A stretch of 64,000 nt of DNA from Vreelandella rituensis (lineage in GTDB: Bacteria > Pseudomonadota > Gammaproteobacteria > Pseudomonadales > Halomonadaceae), in the NCBI RefSeq assembly GCF_003336665.1, contig NZ_QPIJ01000002.1:124001-188000 (forward strand), in the 5' to 3' direction. Both the position numbers and the translations under genes were made by a program. The notes beneath the pieces are model-generated. The model was not told the origin of the DNA and searched no databases. It saw nothing but the letters and a program-made list of their open reading frames with translations. Below are positions 1-7,434 of this stretch, one piece after another; positions within the stretch are counted from its first letter, which is position 1, and every line of letters starts with the position of its first letter.

Positions 1-549
1 CTGCATCTGCTGGCCGAAGACAGCACCATCTCGCTGCGTGACGTCGACTTTGACTTGGCCATCGACCTCAACGATGGCCAGATTCCAGGGTTTTCGATCA
101 CGCCGTTGATGGAGGAGTACATCTTTCCCGTCTGCTCTCCGGCGCTGCTACGCAAGCACCCACCGTTGCGCCGCCCCGAGGATCTGGCCGAGTACCCCTT
201 GCTGCATGACGTCACGGCTTGGCGTGGTAGCCATGACTACGCCGAATGGGAATATTACTTGCAAGCCATCGGTGCCCCGCATGTCAACGTGCAGCGTGGC
301 TACACCTTCAACCGCAACCAGCTGACCATTGGAGCGGCGACCGCCGGCATGGGCGTGGCCATCGCTCGTCAGACGCTGATCAGCGGCGAGCTGGAAAGCG
401 GCACCTTGGTTGCGCCTTTCTCCGAGCGGGTCGCCACCGGCATGCATTACGGTATCCTGAATAGCCCGGGCGCTCTGGATGATCCCCGGGTTCTGGCGGT
501 GCATGACTGGATCGTCAATGAGGCGCGCAGCCCTGTTCCACTGGGCTGA
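1..549 (+). CDS. LysR-family transcriptional regulator, C-terminal part (5' end outside window)
   Basis: The frame is open from base 1, so the gene starts upstream and only about the last 182 residues are present. They form the second half of a LysR effector-binding domain: the strand with DFDLAIDL, the stretch around FPVCSPALL, the segment with EYPLLHD, and the GAATAGMGVAIA helix. The arrangement resembles the GcvA/AmpR-like branch. The N-terminal winged helix-turn-helix is missing from the window, so target genes cannot be inferred. The protein would be a cytoplasmic DNA-binding regulator responding to an unknown small ligand. The first in-frame start-like codon (TTG at 55) lies inside the domain and is not a real start. 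Confidence 0.85.
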   Translation: MHLLAEDSTISLRDVDFDLAIDLNDGQIPGFSITPLMEEYIFPVCSPALLRKHPPLRRPEDLAEYPLLHDVTAWRGSHDYAEWEYYLQAIGAPHVNVQRGYTFNRNQLTIGAATAGMGVAIARQTLISGELESGTLVAPFSERVATGMHYGILNSPGALDDPRVLAVHDWIVNEARSPVPLG

Positions 550-596
550 TGTGTAACCTACACGGGGGCATGGCATAAAGCTGGGGGGGCGTTGCG

Positions 597-627
597 AAAA
601 AAGAAAGCCGCCCTGCAGGAGGGCGGC
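597..627 (-). terminator. Intrinsic terminator (minus strand)
   Basis: A 7-bp GC stem (607-613 pairs with 621-627) with a 7-nt loop is followed on the minus strand by a T-rich run (complement of 597-606, nine T in ten). On the plus strand the hairpin is followed only by a short A tract, so it is oriented for minus-strand transcription. It ends the candidate small RNA described next. Confidence 0.8.
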
Positions 628-715
628 AAAAGACCGTGACTAGCAATGAGAGGGAGAAACCATGACAGAAACTGGCAAGTTCCGTCTTGGTCGTGTAGCG
701 CCTCACCAACGCCAC
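597..715 (-). ncRNA. Candidate Fur-regulated small RNA (RyhB/PrrF-type layout)
   Basis: On the minus strand a sigma70-like promoter (745-750 and 722-727, 17-bp spacer) would start transcription near 715; transcription would end at the intrinsic terminator at 597-627, giving about 115-120 nt. A Fur-box-like sequence sits between the promoter hexamers. The RNA has a pyrimidine-rich stretch (complement of about 650-659) that is complementary to Shine-Dalgarno sequences, as in sRNAs that block translation. The same complementarity makes a 26-codon plus-strand frame at 662-742 appear to have a good ribosome-binding site; I regard that frame as a shadow. The sequence does not match the RyhB or PrrF cores I remember, so this is inferred from architecture alone. 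Confidence 0.55.
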
Positions 716-721
716 ACCCAC

Positions 722-750
722 ACTGTAATCATTCTCATTTAACGCGTCAA
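722..750 (-). promoter_or_regulatory. Promoter with Fur-box-like operator
   Basis: Minus strand: -35 TTGACG (745-750), 17-bp spacer, -10 TACAGT (722-727), with an AT-rich tract upstream resembling an UP element. The spacer and -10 contain AATGAGAATGATTAC (725-739), which matches 12 of 15 positions of the core of the Fur consensus GATAATGATAATCATTATC. An operator in this position would let Fur-Fe(II) block RNA polymerase. Confidence 0.6.
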
Positions 751-782
751 TAATAATGCGAATCTTTTTTATTTAGTTTTTC

Positions 783-1700
783 TCATCCTCCCGCCAGGCG
801 TAGCCAGAGAGGCAACGTGACCATGGCCAAGAGTGTCTGACCGGTAATCAAGGCGGCCATCATTTCAGCATCACCGCCCAATTGGCGCGCCAAGATGTAG
901 GCTGATGTGGCCGTGGGTAGCGCGGCGAACAGCAAAGCAACATCGCGGCTGACCGTATCCAGCCCCAGTAATGTCGCCAGCACTAGCACCATTAGCGGCA
1001 TCAAGCCCAGTTTGATCATGTTGGAGGCAACGAGGCCGCGATCAAGACGCAACAACGCCATCGGGCGCAGCGCCACCCCCACCGCCACCAACCCCAGCGG
1101 CAGTGCCGCGCGCCCGACAAGCTCCACGGCACCTCCGCTCCAGCCGGGCAAGCCCACCCCGGAAAGATTCAACGTAATGCCTGCAATACAGGCCAGGATC
1201 AAAGGATTGCGCGCCAGAGCGGCAAAACTCTTGCCCAGGCTGGAAGGCCCCAACGTACCGGCAGCGATAAAGCTTCCCACACACAGCACATTGACCACCG
1301 GCACCATTAAAGCCACCGCGACCGCAGCTGTGGTGGCGCCCAAGCTGCCATGCAAGGCCGCCGCTCCGGCGACGCCCACATAGGTATTGAAGCGTACCGC
1401 CCCCTGAAATACCGAGGTGAAGGCCGGCGCCTCCAGCCCGAGCCAGTGACGCAGCCGCCACAGCAAGAAACTGCCTAGTAGAATGGCGCCCAACAGCACC
1501 AATGCCAGGCGGCCTACCGGCACCTGGTTGACGTCGGCAGTGGCCAGAGTGGACACCAACATGGCGGGGAACAACAGGAAATAGATCAAGCGTTCCATCT
1601 GCGGCCAGAAAGTGGCACTCGGCTGGCGCCAATGGCCCAGCAAGGCACCCAGTAGAATCAGCAAGAAAAGTGGCCCCAGCGCACCCGCAACACTTCCCAT
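783..1700 (-). CDS. AEC-family (auxin efflux carrier) transporter
   Basis: About 305 residues with alternating hydrophobic segments throughout, consistent with the roughly ten-helix AEC fold. Typical elements are the N-terminal PLFLLILLGALLG helix, an early helix with YFLLFPAMLVSTLA, a central GAVRFNTYVGVAGAAAL segment and the C-terminal ALPTATSAYILARQLGG motif. AEC proteins export or take up small organic acids such as malate or malonate; the substrate cannot be read here. The start is the ATG at 1700, ten bases after a perfect AGGAGG, rather than the upstream start at 1739 that would add 13 non-conserved residues. The gene is monocistronic, and no hairpin follows it before the sRNA promoter. 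Confidence 0.85.
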   Translation of the reverse strand: MGSVAGALGPLFLLILLGALLGHWRQPSATFWPQMERLIYFLLFPAMLVSTLATADVNQVPVGRLALVLLGAILLGSFLLWRLRHWLGLEAPAFTSVFQGAVRFNTYVGVAGAAALHGSLGATTAAVAVALMVPVVNVLCVGSFIAAGTLGPSSLGKSFAALARNPLILACIAGITLNLSGVGLPGWSGGAVELVGRAALPLGLVAVGVALRPMALLRLDRGLVASNMIKLGLMPLMVLVLATLLGLDTVSRDVALLFAALPTATSAYILARQLGGDAEMMAALITGQTLLAMVTLPLWLRLAGG

Positions 1701-1811
1701 TATGGTTATTCCTCCTCGTATTCTGCGACATCCCGGCACAGGGGCTTCACGCTAAATGCTGCTAGTATGGAAAACACTTTCCGCCACACTTGCGTAGTCA
1801 CTTATTCTGCC

Positions 1812-2318
1812 ATGAACACCACTCCGGAATCCGCCGGCGCATCGCCAGGCTATCCCATCCTACGGCTGTTGACGTTACTCACCTGCCTGGCGCTTGCCGT
1901 CAGCGGCTGGTATTTACTCACGCATTGGCTACGTGACGATACCAACGTAACCTGGTTTCCTGCCCAGCCGGGGTGCAATTTGCATGAAGCACCCTGCTCG
2001 GCGACGCTGGGTAAACATGGTCGCATTTCCCTGGCCATCGATACGGAAGGCCATATCGAGGCGCTACAACCCCTGCCCTTGAACCTGCATCTGGAAGACA
2101 TTCAGGCAAGCTCTGCCGAGGTGGATTTCGTCGGGCGTGACATGGACATGGGCCTGCACCGTTTTCCGCTTGAAAAAACCGCACCCAATCTGTTTTCAGG
2201 GATCGGCCAAGTGGGTATATGCACTCAAGCAGTCATGCCTTGGCGTGCCCGTGTGATTATCGATACCCCACAGGGCAAGATGGGCAGCTGGTTCGATTTC
2301 GACGTAACCCGGAGTTAA
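1812..2318 (+). CDS. Membrane-anchored protein upstream of SCO (cytochrome oxidase assembly or copper context)
   Basis: 168 residues: one N-terminal transmembrane helix (RLLTLLTCLALAVSGWYLL) and a periplasmic-looking domain with three cysteines (GCNLHEAPC and a later GICTQ). The layout is broadly like FixH-type or other small anchored proteins found next to cytochrome oxidase assembly genes, but I cannot assign a family firmly. It ends 2 bp before the SCO start, whose ribosome-binding site lies in its last codons, so the two are co-translated and probably work in the same copper-handling step. The start is the ATG at 1812; an ATG at 1767 would add 15 residues without hydrophobic character. 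Confidence 0.7.
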   Translation: MNTTPESAGASPGYPILRLLTLLTCLALAVSGWYLLTHWLRDDTNVTWFPAQPGCNLHEAPCSATLGKHGRISLAIDTEGHIEALQPLPLNLHLEDIQASSAEVDFVGRDMDMGLHRFPLEKTAPNLFSGIGQVGICTQAVMPWRARVIIDTPQGKMGSWFDFDVTRS

Positions 2319-2320
2319 CG

Positions 2321-2920
2321 ATGTCACGAAAAATACTCGGTCTGGGAATCGGCGCCGTTACGCTTGTATTGATAGCGTTCGGCGGCATTGCCTGGTACGA
2401 CCACCAGCAAGCCTCTTCCTCCAATGGGGATATCATCGGCGGCCCGGTAGAGTTACCGTCCACTCAAGGCGATTTTTCACTGACCCAGCTGGCCGACGAC
2501 CAGATCGCTGTACTCTCGTTCGGCTATACCTACTGTCCCGACATCTGCCCCATGAATCAGTCGGTCAAGCGTCAGGCATTACAGAAACTGAGCGCCGAGC
2601 AGCGTGAAAGAGTCGTGCCGGTGATGGTTTCCGTCGACCCGGAGCGCGATACACTGGAACGCCTGAAGGAATACATGGGTTATTTCGGCGAGGAATTTAT
2701 CGGGGCTACCGGCAGCCAGGCGCAGCTTGAAGAACTGGCTGAGCGCTACGGGGTGATCTGGCGGCGGGTAGAGACGCCGGAGTCGTCCATGGAATACACC
2801 ATCGACCACAGCGCCTCATTATATCTGGTCAACCCTGAGGGCAAGCTTCTTCAGCGAGTGCTGTATTCACCCACCCCCCATGCCCTGGTTTCAGCGCTTC
2901 AAGGCGTGCTGGAAGGTTGA
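2321..2920 (+). CDS. SCO1/SenC-family copper chaperone
   Basis: 199 residues: N-terminal membrane anchor (LGIGAVTLVLIAFGGIAW) followed by a thioredoxin-like domain with the copper-binding CPDIC motif in FGYTYCPDICPMN and the partner histidine in the later DHSASLYL segment, the three ligands typical of SCO proteins. SCO proteins deliver copper to the CuA centre of cytochrome c oxidase or act as thiol reductases in its assembly, anchored in the inner membrane facing the periplasm. The ATG is preceded by GGAG in the end of the previous gene. Degenerate 17-bp repeats begin at the stop codon. Confidence 0.92.
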   Translation: MSRKILGLGIGAVTLVLIAFGGIAWYDHQQASSSNGDIIGGPVELPSTQGDFSLTQLADDQIAVLSFGYTYCPDICPMNQSVKRQALQKLSAEQRERVVPVMVSVDPERDTLERLKEYMGYFGEEFIGATGSQAQLEELAERYGVIWRRVETPESSMEYTIDHSASLYLVNPEGKLLQRVLYSPTPHALVSALQGVLEG

Positions 2921-2968
2921 GAGGGGCCCTCTCTTGAGACGCCCCTCGTCGTGAGAAGGGCTCTATTG
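2918..2968. repeat. Degenerate 17-bp tandem repeat, about three units, starting at the SCO stop codon
   Basis: TGAGA recurs at 2918, 2935 and 2952, each followed by C/G/T-rich sequence containing CCCTC or GGCTCT. The first unit is itself palindromic and could act as a weak terminator. Units are poorly conserved; listed because it matches a pattern seen elsewhere in the window. Confidence 0.4.
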
Positions 2969-4027
2969 AGATGACCTCTCGGTAGATTCCTGCAGACGCG
3001 ACAGCATGGCCATCAAGGCTTCGATTTGAGTACCGCTGCGTGTTTCATGCAGGGGACTTATCTGCCAGGTGCTTTCGGCAAACCCCCACCAGTCCCAACA
3101 GCCCTGGGGGTTGCCCAAAGTGGTGGTTGCCTGGGGATAAAGTACCACTTGCTCATGTTCAAGTGCCCAACGGTTCAAGCCACTGTAACGCACAAAGGTC
3201 TCACCGATCTGTTCATGGCTCATCTGGCAGCCATGCAGCGCTAGTGTTACCCCACAATCGCCGTCGGCACAGCCCGGCGGCAGGAACAGGTAGCCCACGT
3301 CAGCCAGTCCCTTGGCATCGAATTCCGCCTGATCGAAGCGCAGTAATTCACCGTCCTGCCCAGAGGCTTGCGCCTCCCGCTGAGGATGCAGCCACTCCAT
3401 CATATCGTCGGCAACACCCTTGTCGCAGGATAAAACGTGGCTTCCCCCACCTTCCTGACAGTCTCCCAACGTCTCGGGCGCTACGGTTTCCTCTTGGGGC
3501 AGGCGTACCGGCCAGCCATGTCCCGCCTGTTCATCGCGCACCACCTTGAGCTGCTGGTCAGGCGCATCCAGCCAGGTGGAAAACTGCTCCGCCAACGCAT
3601 CGCTCAACCTGGGGTCGAACACCGGATCATTCTCGCCATGCCAAATGAAGACCTTCAGTTGGCTAAGCGCCTCTCGGCTACCGATTTCGCCGCGCTCGGC
3701 ATAATCCTGGCGACGCTGCTCCAGTTGGTCGAGATCAGGCAATCCCCGGCGCGTCATCATGCATTGATTCAACGCCAGGCTAAGCGAGCCTTGCGAACAA
3801 CCCCAGGGACCGGCAGCCAGCACGCCCAGACCGTTAAAACGCTCTGGCCAAGCCACTGCCAGCTGGCTGGCCATATATCCCCCGGAGGATACCCCCACCA
3901 CACTCACTTGCTCGGTAGAGGTTGCCAAAGCAGGCAACGCCATCGGGGTTTCAGCCGTTTCCTCCGCATGCAGTGACGCTGACATTCCCAGACCCATCAG
4001 CACACAAACTGTCATGGTGCGTTTCAT
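2963..4027 (-). CDS. Secreted PHB-depolymerase-family esterase
   Basis: 354 residues with a Sec signal peptide (residues 1-21, ending SLHA). The alpha/beta-hydrolase nucleophile elbow GVSSGGYMA carries Ser47; IWHGENDPVFDP supplies the likely catalytic Asp and EQAGHGWP the His. The C-terminal part (ALHGCQMS and later GCWDWWGF) is typical of the poly(3-hydroxybutyrate) depolymerase family esterases. The probable role is hydrolysis of short-chain polyhydroxyalkanoate or similar esters in the periplasm or outside the cell; exact substrate unknown. It lies 5 bp after the stop of the FKBP gene on the same strand, so the two form an operon, which may mean the isomerase helps fold exported proteins such as this one. 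Confidence 0.82.
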   Translation of the reverse strand: MKRTMTVCVLMGLGMSASLHAEETAETPMALPALATSTEQVSVVGVSSGGYMASQLAVAWPERFNGLGVLAAGPWGCSQGSLSLALNQCMMTRRGLPDLDQLEQRRQDYAERGEIGSREALSQLKVFIWHGENDPVFDPRLSDALAEQFSTWLDAPDQQLKVVRDEQAGHGWPVRLPQEETVAPETLGDCQEGGGSHVLSCDKGVADDMMEWLHPQREAQASGQDGELLRFDQAEFDAKGLADVGYLFLPPGCADGDCGVTLALHGCQMSHEQIGETFVRYSGLNRWALEHEQVVLYPQATTTLGNPQGCWDWWGFAESTWQISPLHETRSGTQIEALMAMLSRLQESTERSSQ

Positions 4028-4032
4028 GGCGG

Positions 4033-4713
4033 TTACTCGACGTCCAACAATTCCACGCGGAACGTCAGTGTTTCATTGGGGCCGATGGGACCTTGGCCTT
4101 GAGCGCCATAACCGAGTTCGGCGGGAATATAGACCATCCAGGTGTCGCCTACGCTCATCAGCTGCAGCGCTTCCTGCCAGCCTTCGATCACTTGGCTGAC
4201 CTGAAAGCTGACCGGTTCACCGCGATCGTACGAGCTATCGAATACGGTGCCATCCAGCAGCATGCCTTCGTAATGAACTTCGACGGTGTCTTCAGACCCC
4301 GGTGTAGCGCCGTCTCCAGCCTCGACCACTTCGTATTGCAGGCCGGATTCGGTTACCTTGACTTCCTCGCGAGCGGCATTCTCTTCCAGGAAGGTCTCAC
4401 CGACGTCCAGGTTGGCTTGAGCAGCCTCCTCCTCCTCGGCCTGACGAGCTTCCAGAGAGCGTTGCTGAAAAGCCATCAAGGCGTCGGACATCTGCTCTTC
4501 GCTCAAGGCAAGTTCATTGCCTTCAAAGACATCACGCATGCCTTGGGTAAAGGTATCCATGTCCAGATCGCTGATGTCTTCCTGCATGCTTTCGCCCAAG
4601 GTTACCCCAAGGCTGTAGGCCAGTTGTTCTTGCTCGGTTTCCGGTGCGGCCAACGCCAAGGGCGAGGCGACCAACAGACCTGTCAGAACAGTAGAAGAAA
4701 GCAGTGTTTTCAT
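4033..4713 (-). CDS. FKBP-type peptidyl-prolyl cis-trans isomerase, periplasmic (FkpA/Mip-like)
   Basis: 226 residues: signal peptide (1-22, LALA), an N-terminal helical dimerisation region with a long acidic helix (EARQAEEEEAAQAN), and a C-terminal FKBP domain with VEVHYEGMLLDGTVFDSSYDR, the hydrophobic VIEGWQEAL segment and IPAELGYG, all standard pocket elements. The protein should catalyse proline isomerisation and act as a folding chaperone in the periplasm. The ATG at 4713 follows an A/T-rich leader containing three tandem 13-bp repeats. It is the first gene of a two-gene operon with the esterase. Confidence 0.9.
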   Translation of the reverse strand: MKTLLSSTVLTGLLVASPLALAAPETEQEQLAYSLGVTLGESMQEDISDLDMDTFTQGMRDVFEGNELALSEEQMSDALMAFQQRSLEARQAEEEEAAQANLDVGETFLEENAAREEVKVTESGLQYEVVEAGDGATPGSEDTVEVHYEGMLLDGTVFDSSYDRGEPVSFQVSQVIEGWQEALQLMSVGDTWMVYIPAELGYGAQGQGPIGPNETLTFRVELLDVE

Positions 4714-4739
4714 TACATAACCTTAATTAGACGATTGAT

Positions 4740-4778
4740 AAGAAAAAGCTAAAAAGAAAAGCTAATAGGAAAAAGCGC
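4740..4778. repeat. Three tandem 13-bp repeats in the FKBP leader
   Basis: Units at 4740-4752, 4753-4765 and 4766-4778 share the core GAAAAAGC(T/G)(A/C). They lie 27 bp upstream of the FKBP start codon, where the transcript leader or promoter should be. Confidence 0.65.
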
Positions 4779-4820
4779 CATGCATCAATAAATAACCAGT
4801 TTCACACAAAGCCTAACACC

Positions 4821-4853
4821 AGCGGGCCGAGGCTGCATCCGCCTCGGCCCGCT
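4821..4853 (-). terminator. 13-bp perfect hairpin downstream of teaD
   Basis: 4821-4833 pairs perfectly with 4841-4853 around a 7-nt loop. No U-run follows on either strand, so it may be a factor-dependent stop or a 3'-end stabiliser for the tea transcript. It separates the tea locus from the FKBP operon. Confidence 0.6.
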
Positions 4854-4890
4854 ATCAGTACGAATCAGAAATCTCGGTAAGACGTCTCGA

Positions 4891-5334
4891 TCACACCACC
4901 AGTGTAGGACAGTGTGCCGAGCCCGCCACACGTTGCGCCACACTACCCAGCAACGCACCTTTTTCGCCATTGGTGCCTTGGGCACCGATCACGATAAGGT
5001 CACAATCGTGCTTGAACGCAAAACGCGAAATAATGCGCGACGGCTGCCCTCCCTTGATAAAGGAACGCACACTAAGCGCATCAACCCCAAGCTCGATAGC
5101 GTGCGCCTTGGCGTGCATAGCGATTTCCGTGGCGTACTCCTTGAGTGCTTCATCAGGTATATCGAGTTTGGCCGGACGTACCATGGAAAGCGATGCTTCA
5201 AGCAAACTGTGATGTTTGAAGACACACAGCAAATAAAGTTCGGCACCGGTCAACAAATGTAGCGCTGCCGCTTTTTCCAGTGCGTTCAGGGCGCCCCTCG
5301 AACCATCCACCGGTACCAGTATGCGATTGAACAT
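4891..5334 (-). CDS. teaD: TeaD, universal stress protein associated with the ectoine transporter
   Basis: 147 residues, a single UspA domain. It starts [10 protein letters not shown] and carries the ATP-binding signature G-x2-G-x9-G-S in [19 protein letters not shown]. Length and sequence agree with what I recall of Halomonas elongata TeaD, which binds ATP and down-regulates TeaABC-mediated ectoine uptake. It lies 21 bp after teaC on the same strand, which supports co-transcription with the transporter. It acts in the cytoplasm, probably on the TeaBC membrane complex. Confidence 0.93.
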   Translation of the reverse strand: MFNRILVPVDGSRGALNALEKAAALHLLTGAELYLLCVFKHHSLLEASLSMVRPAKLDIPDEALKEYATEIAMHAKAHAIELGVDALSVRSFIKGGQPSRIISRFAFKHDCDLIVIGAQGTNGEKGALLGSVAQRVAGSAHCPTLVV

Positions 5335-5355
5335 TCAGCGACTCCTTATGGATGG

Positions 5356-6639
5356 TTACCGGAAGGCCAAGTCACGCAAGAACAGCGCGATTTGCGGGAA
5401 CATGATCAACAGTGCCGCAGCCAATATCAGCATGAAAACAAACGGAGGCGTGCCTTTTATCACATCCCAGTAGGGCCGCTTGAAAATCGCGATGGCTGTG
5501 AATATGTCGCACCCGAAGGGCGGTGTCGCCGACCCTATCGCAACCTGCAAGGTGATCAAGATACCTACCAACACCGGGTCCAGGCCTGTCGACGCCACGG
5601 CCGGTGCAAAGATCGGCGTCAACACCAGGATCACCACGATGGGGTCGACGAACATGCAAGCTACGAAGAAGGCGATACAGATGGCGATCAACACCCCTGT
5701 AGGCCCAGCCTCGTTGACCCCGACGGTTTCGAGGATAGCCTGTGGAATCTGGGCGAACGAGATGATCCATGAGAAACCGTTGCCCACTCCCACTAGGATA
5801 AATACCACCGCGGTGATCAGGCCGGTGGATTTGGCAATCGCATAGATATCGTTCATCTTCAGCGAGCGGAACACCACGAACTCAAGCAGAATGGCATAAA
5901 GCACACAGGCAGCGGCGGCTTCCGTAGGGCTGAAAATACCGCCGTAGATGCCTCCGACGATGATCACCGGAAAACCCAGCGGCCATAATGCCTGACGCAC
6001 GGCGGAAAGACGTTCCCGCCAGGTGGATTTGGGCTCGGTAGGCACGTCACGTATCACCGCGTAAAGCACGCAGTAAGCTGAAAACATCAAGAGAATCAGC
6101 AGCCCTGGCCCGATACCTGCAATGAACAGCTCGGCGATCGACGTACCGGAAATGACCCCATAGATGATCATGCCGATACTCGGCGGGATCAGAAAGGCAA
6201 TATCACTGGCATTGATGATCAAAGCCAAGGTGAAGGAGTCGGAATAGCCGGCCTTGAGCATCTTGGGGCGCAAAGGTGAACCGACGGCGACTACCGTGGC
6301 CTGAGTGGAACCCGAGACAGCGCCGAACAAGGTACAGGAAGCGGCGGTACTCACTGCAAGCCCACCTTTCACGTGCCCGATAAAGGACATCACCATGGCG
6401 ATAAGGCGATTCGCCGATTGGCCACGCGTCATGATGTCGGCGGCAAGGATGAACATGGGAACCGCGATCAGCGAGGCTGGGCGAATACCCGCCACCATCT
6501 GCTGAATAAAGGTCTCCATTTGACCCAAGCCATTGAACATCATGTAAAAACCGATGACCGCCGCGGTTATCAACGGCACCATCATGGGAAAGCCCAGCAA
6601 CAGCAAGGCAATCATGGTCACAACCATTATCGTCGTCAT
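5356..6639 (-). CDS. teaC: TeaC, large membrane subunit of the ectoine TRAP transporter
   Basis: 427 residues with about twelve hydrophobic segments, the DctM fold. Family features include MIALLLLGFPMMVPL at the start, LFGAVSGSTQATVVAVGS, INASDIAFLIPPSIGMIIYG and the C-terminal IGSATPPFGCDIFTA segment. It forms the sodium-coupled elevator of the inner-membrane transporter that takes up ectoine and hydroxyectoine delivered by TeaA, recovering compatible solute and supplying osmoprotectant. The start codon is 30 bp after teaB, and teaD follows after 21 bp. Confidence 0.93.
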   Translation of the reverse strand: MTTIMVVTMIALLLLGFPMMVPLITAAVIGFYMMFNGLGQMETFIQQMVAGIRPASLIAVPMFILAADIMTRGQSANRLIAMVMSFIGHVKGGLAVSTAASCTLFGAVSGSTQATVVAVGSPLRPKMLKAGYSDSFTLALIINASDIAFLIPPSIGMIIYGVISGTSIAELFIAGIGPGLLILLMFSAYCVLYAVIRDVPTEPKSTWRERLSAVRQALWPLGFPVIIVGGIYGGIFSPTEAAAACVLYAILLEFVVFRSLKMNDIYAIAKSTGLITAVVFILVGVGNGFSWIISFAQIPQAILETVGVNEAGPTGVLIAICIAFFVACMFVDPIVVILVLTPIFAPAVASTGLDPVLVGILITLQVAIGSATPPFGCDIFTAIAIFKRPYWDVIKGTPPFVFMLILAAALLIMFPQIALFLRDLAFR

Positions 6640-6669
6640 TATTCGTTCCCCCGGGCATGACGCCCTAGA

Positions 6670-7248
6670 TCAGACTTCCGTTTCCGTATCCTTGTAACCA
6701 TCAAGTACAGCGGTCGATAGATACACATCACGCGTTGTCATGTTCTTGATAGCCGTCAGCAGGTACTGGATACCCGTGATCAAGAACCCCAATGGCACCC
6801 AGATATAGATCACCCAGATCGGGAATCCCAACGCCGGAAGAATCCTGCCTCGCGAATAGAGGTCAAGAATGTAGTAGATCGAGTAGTAAAGCAGGAAGAA
6901 CATCACCATCGCGGTGAACAGGGAGATGAAAATCATCAGCGCCTTGCGCCCTCCCACCGGGAGCGCATCGTAAATCGCCGACATGCGGATATGACGACCG
7001 TGACGCGCCGCATAACCGACCCCCGCAAAGGTGATCATGATGATCAATATCCGATTGATTTCACCGGAAAAGAAAATGCTCTCCCCGAATACGAAACGGG
7101 CAATGACATTGGCAATGGTGTTGAAAGCCATCAACAAGACGCCCATTGCTAGAATGACTGCTTCAAGTTTGCTGATTAGCGTATCGACCGTGCCGAGTAC
7201 CCCCGGAAGGCCGGACCGGTAATTTCTTTCATTTTCTTCATCAGACAT
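6670..7248 (-). CDS. teaB: TeaB, small membrane subunit of the ectoine TRAP transporter
   Basis: 192 residues with four hydrophobic helices, the DctQ architecture: [26 protein letters not shown], the [26 protein letters not shown] segment with its conserved RHGRHIRM loop, then two further helices. It pairs with TeaC in the inner membrane and is needed for TRAP transport. A hairpin and a hexamer repeat lie between teaA and this gene, so it may be expressed at a lower level than teaA or from its own promoter. Confidence 0.92.
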   Translation of the reverse strand: MSDEENERNYRSGLPGVLGTVDTLISKLEAVILAMGVLLMAFNTIANVIARFVFGESIFFSGEINRILIIMITFAGVGYAARHGRHIRMSAIYDALPVGGRKALMIFISLFTAMVMFFLLYYSIYYILDLYSRGRILPALGFPIWVIYIWVPLGFLITGIQYLLTAIKNMTTRDVYLSTAVLDGYKDTETEV

Positions 7249-7354
7249 GGCCGCACTCCCTTTTCTGCAGCTGATGCAGTAAAAACATGGCTTCCTAGCA
7301 GCTTACCGGCAAAGCCCCTGTTGGTATGCCGTTCGGTTCAACGCTGGCTGGACG

Positions 7355-7378
7355 CAGATACAGATACAGGTACAGGTA
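7355..7378. repeat. Four tandem hexamers upstream of teaB
   Basis: CAGATA CAGATA CAGGTA CAGGTA, about 110 bp upstream of the teaB start and just downstream of the teaA hairpin on the minus strand. Confidence 0.7.
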
Positions 7379-7386
7379 CAAACGAC

Positions 7387-7411
7387 AAGGGGGCAGCTTA
7401 GCTGCCCCCTT
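7387..7411 (-). terminator. 11-bp hairpin between teaA and teaB
   Basis: 7387-7397 pairs perfectly with 7401-7411 around a 3-nt loop. On the minus strand it is followed by TTGTCGTTTG, a weak U-tract. It lies 24 bp after the teaA stop and probably causes partial termination or protects the 3' end of a teaA-only message, giving more binding protein than membrane subunits. Confidence 0.7.
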
Positions 7412-7434
7412 GTCACTTGCTCTTGCCAGTAATA

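Noticed and set aside
662-742. 26-codon plus-strand ORF with a GGGAG ribosome-binding-like site
   Set aside because: It has no family features, begins just after a hairpin, and its apparent ribosome-binding site is the complement of the pyrimidine stretch of the candidate sRNA; the sRNA explains the sequence better.
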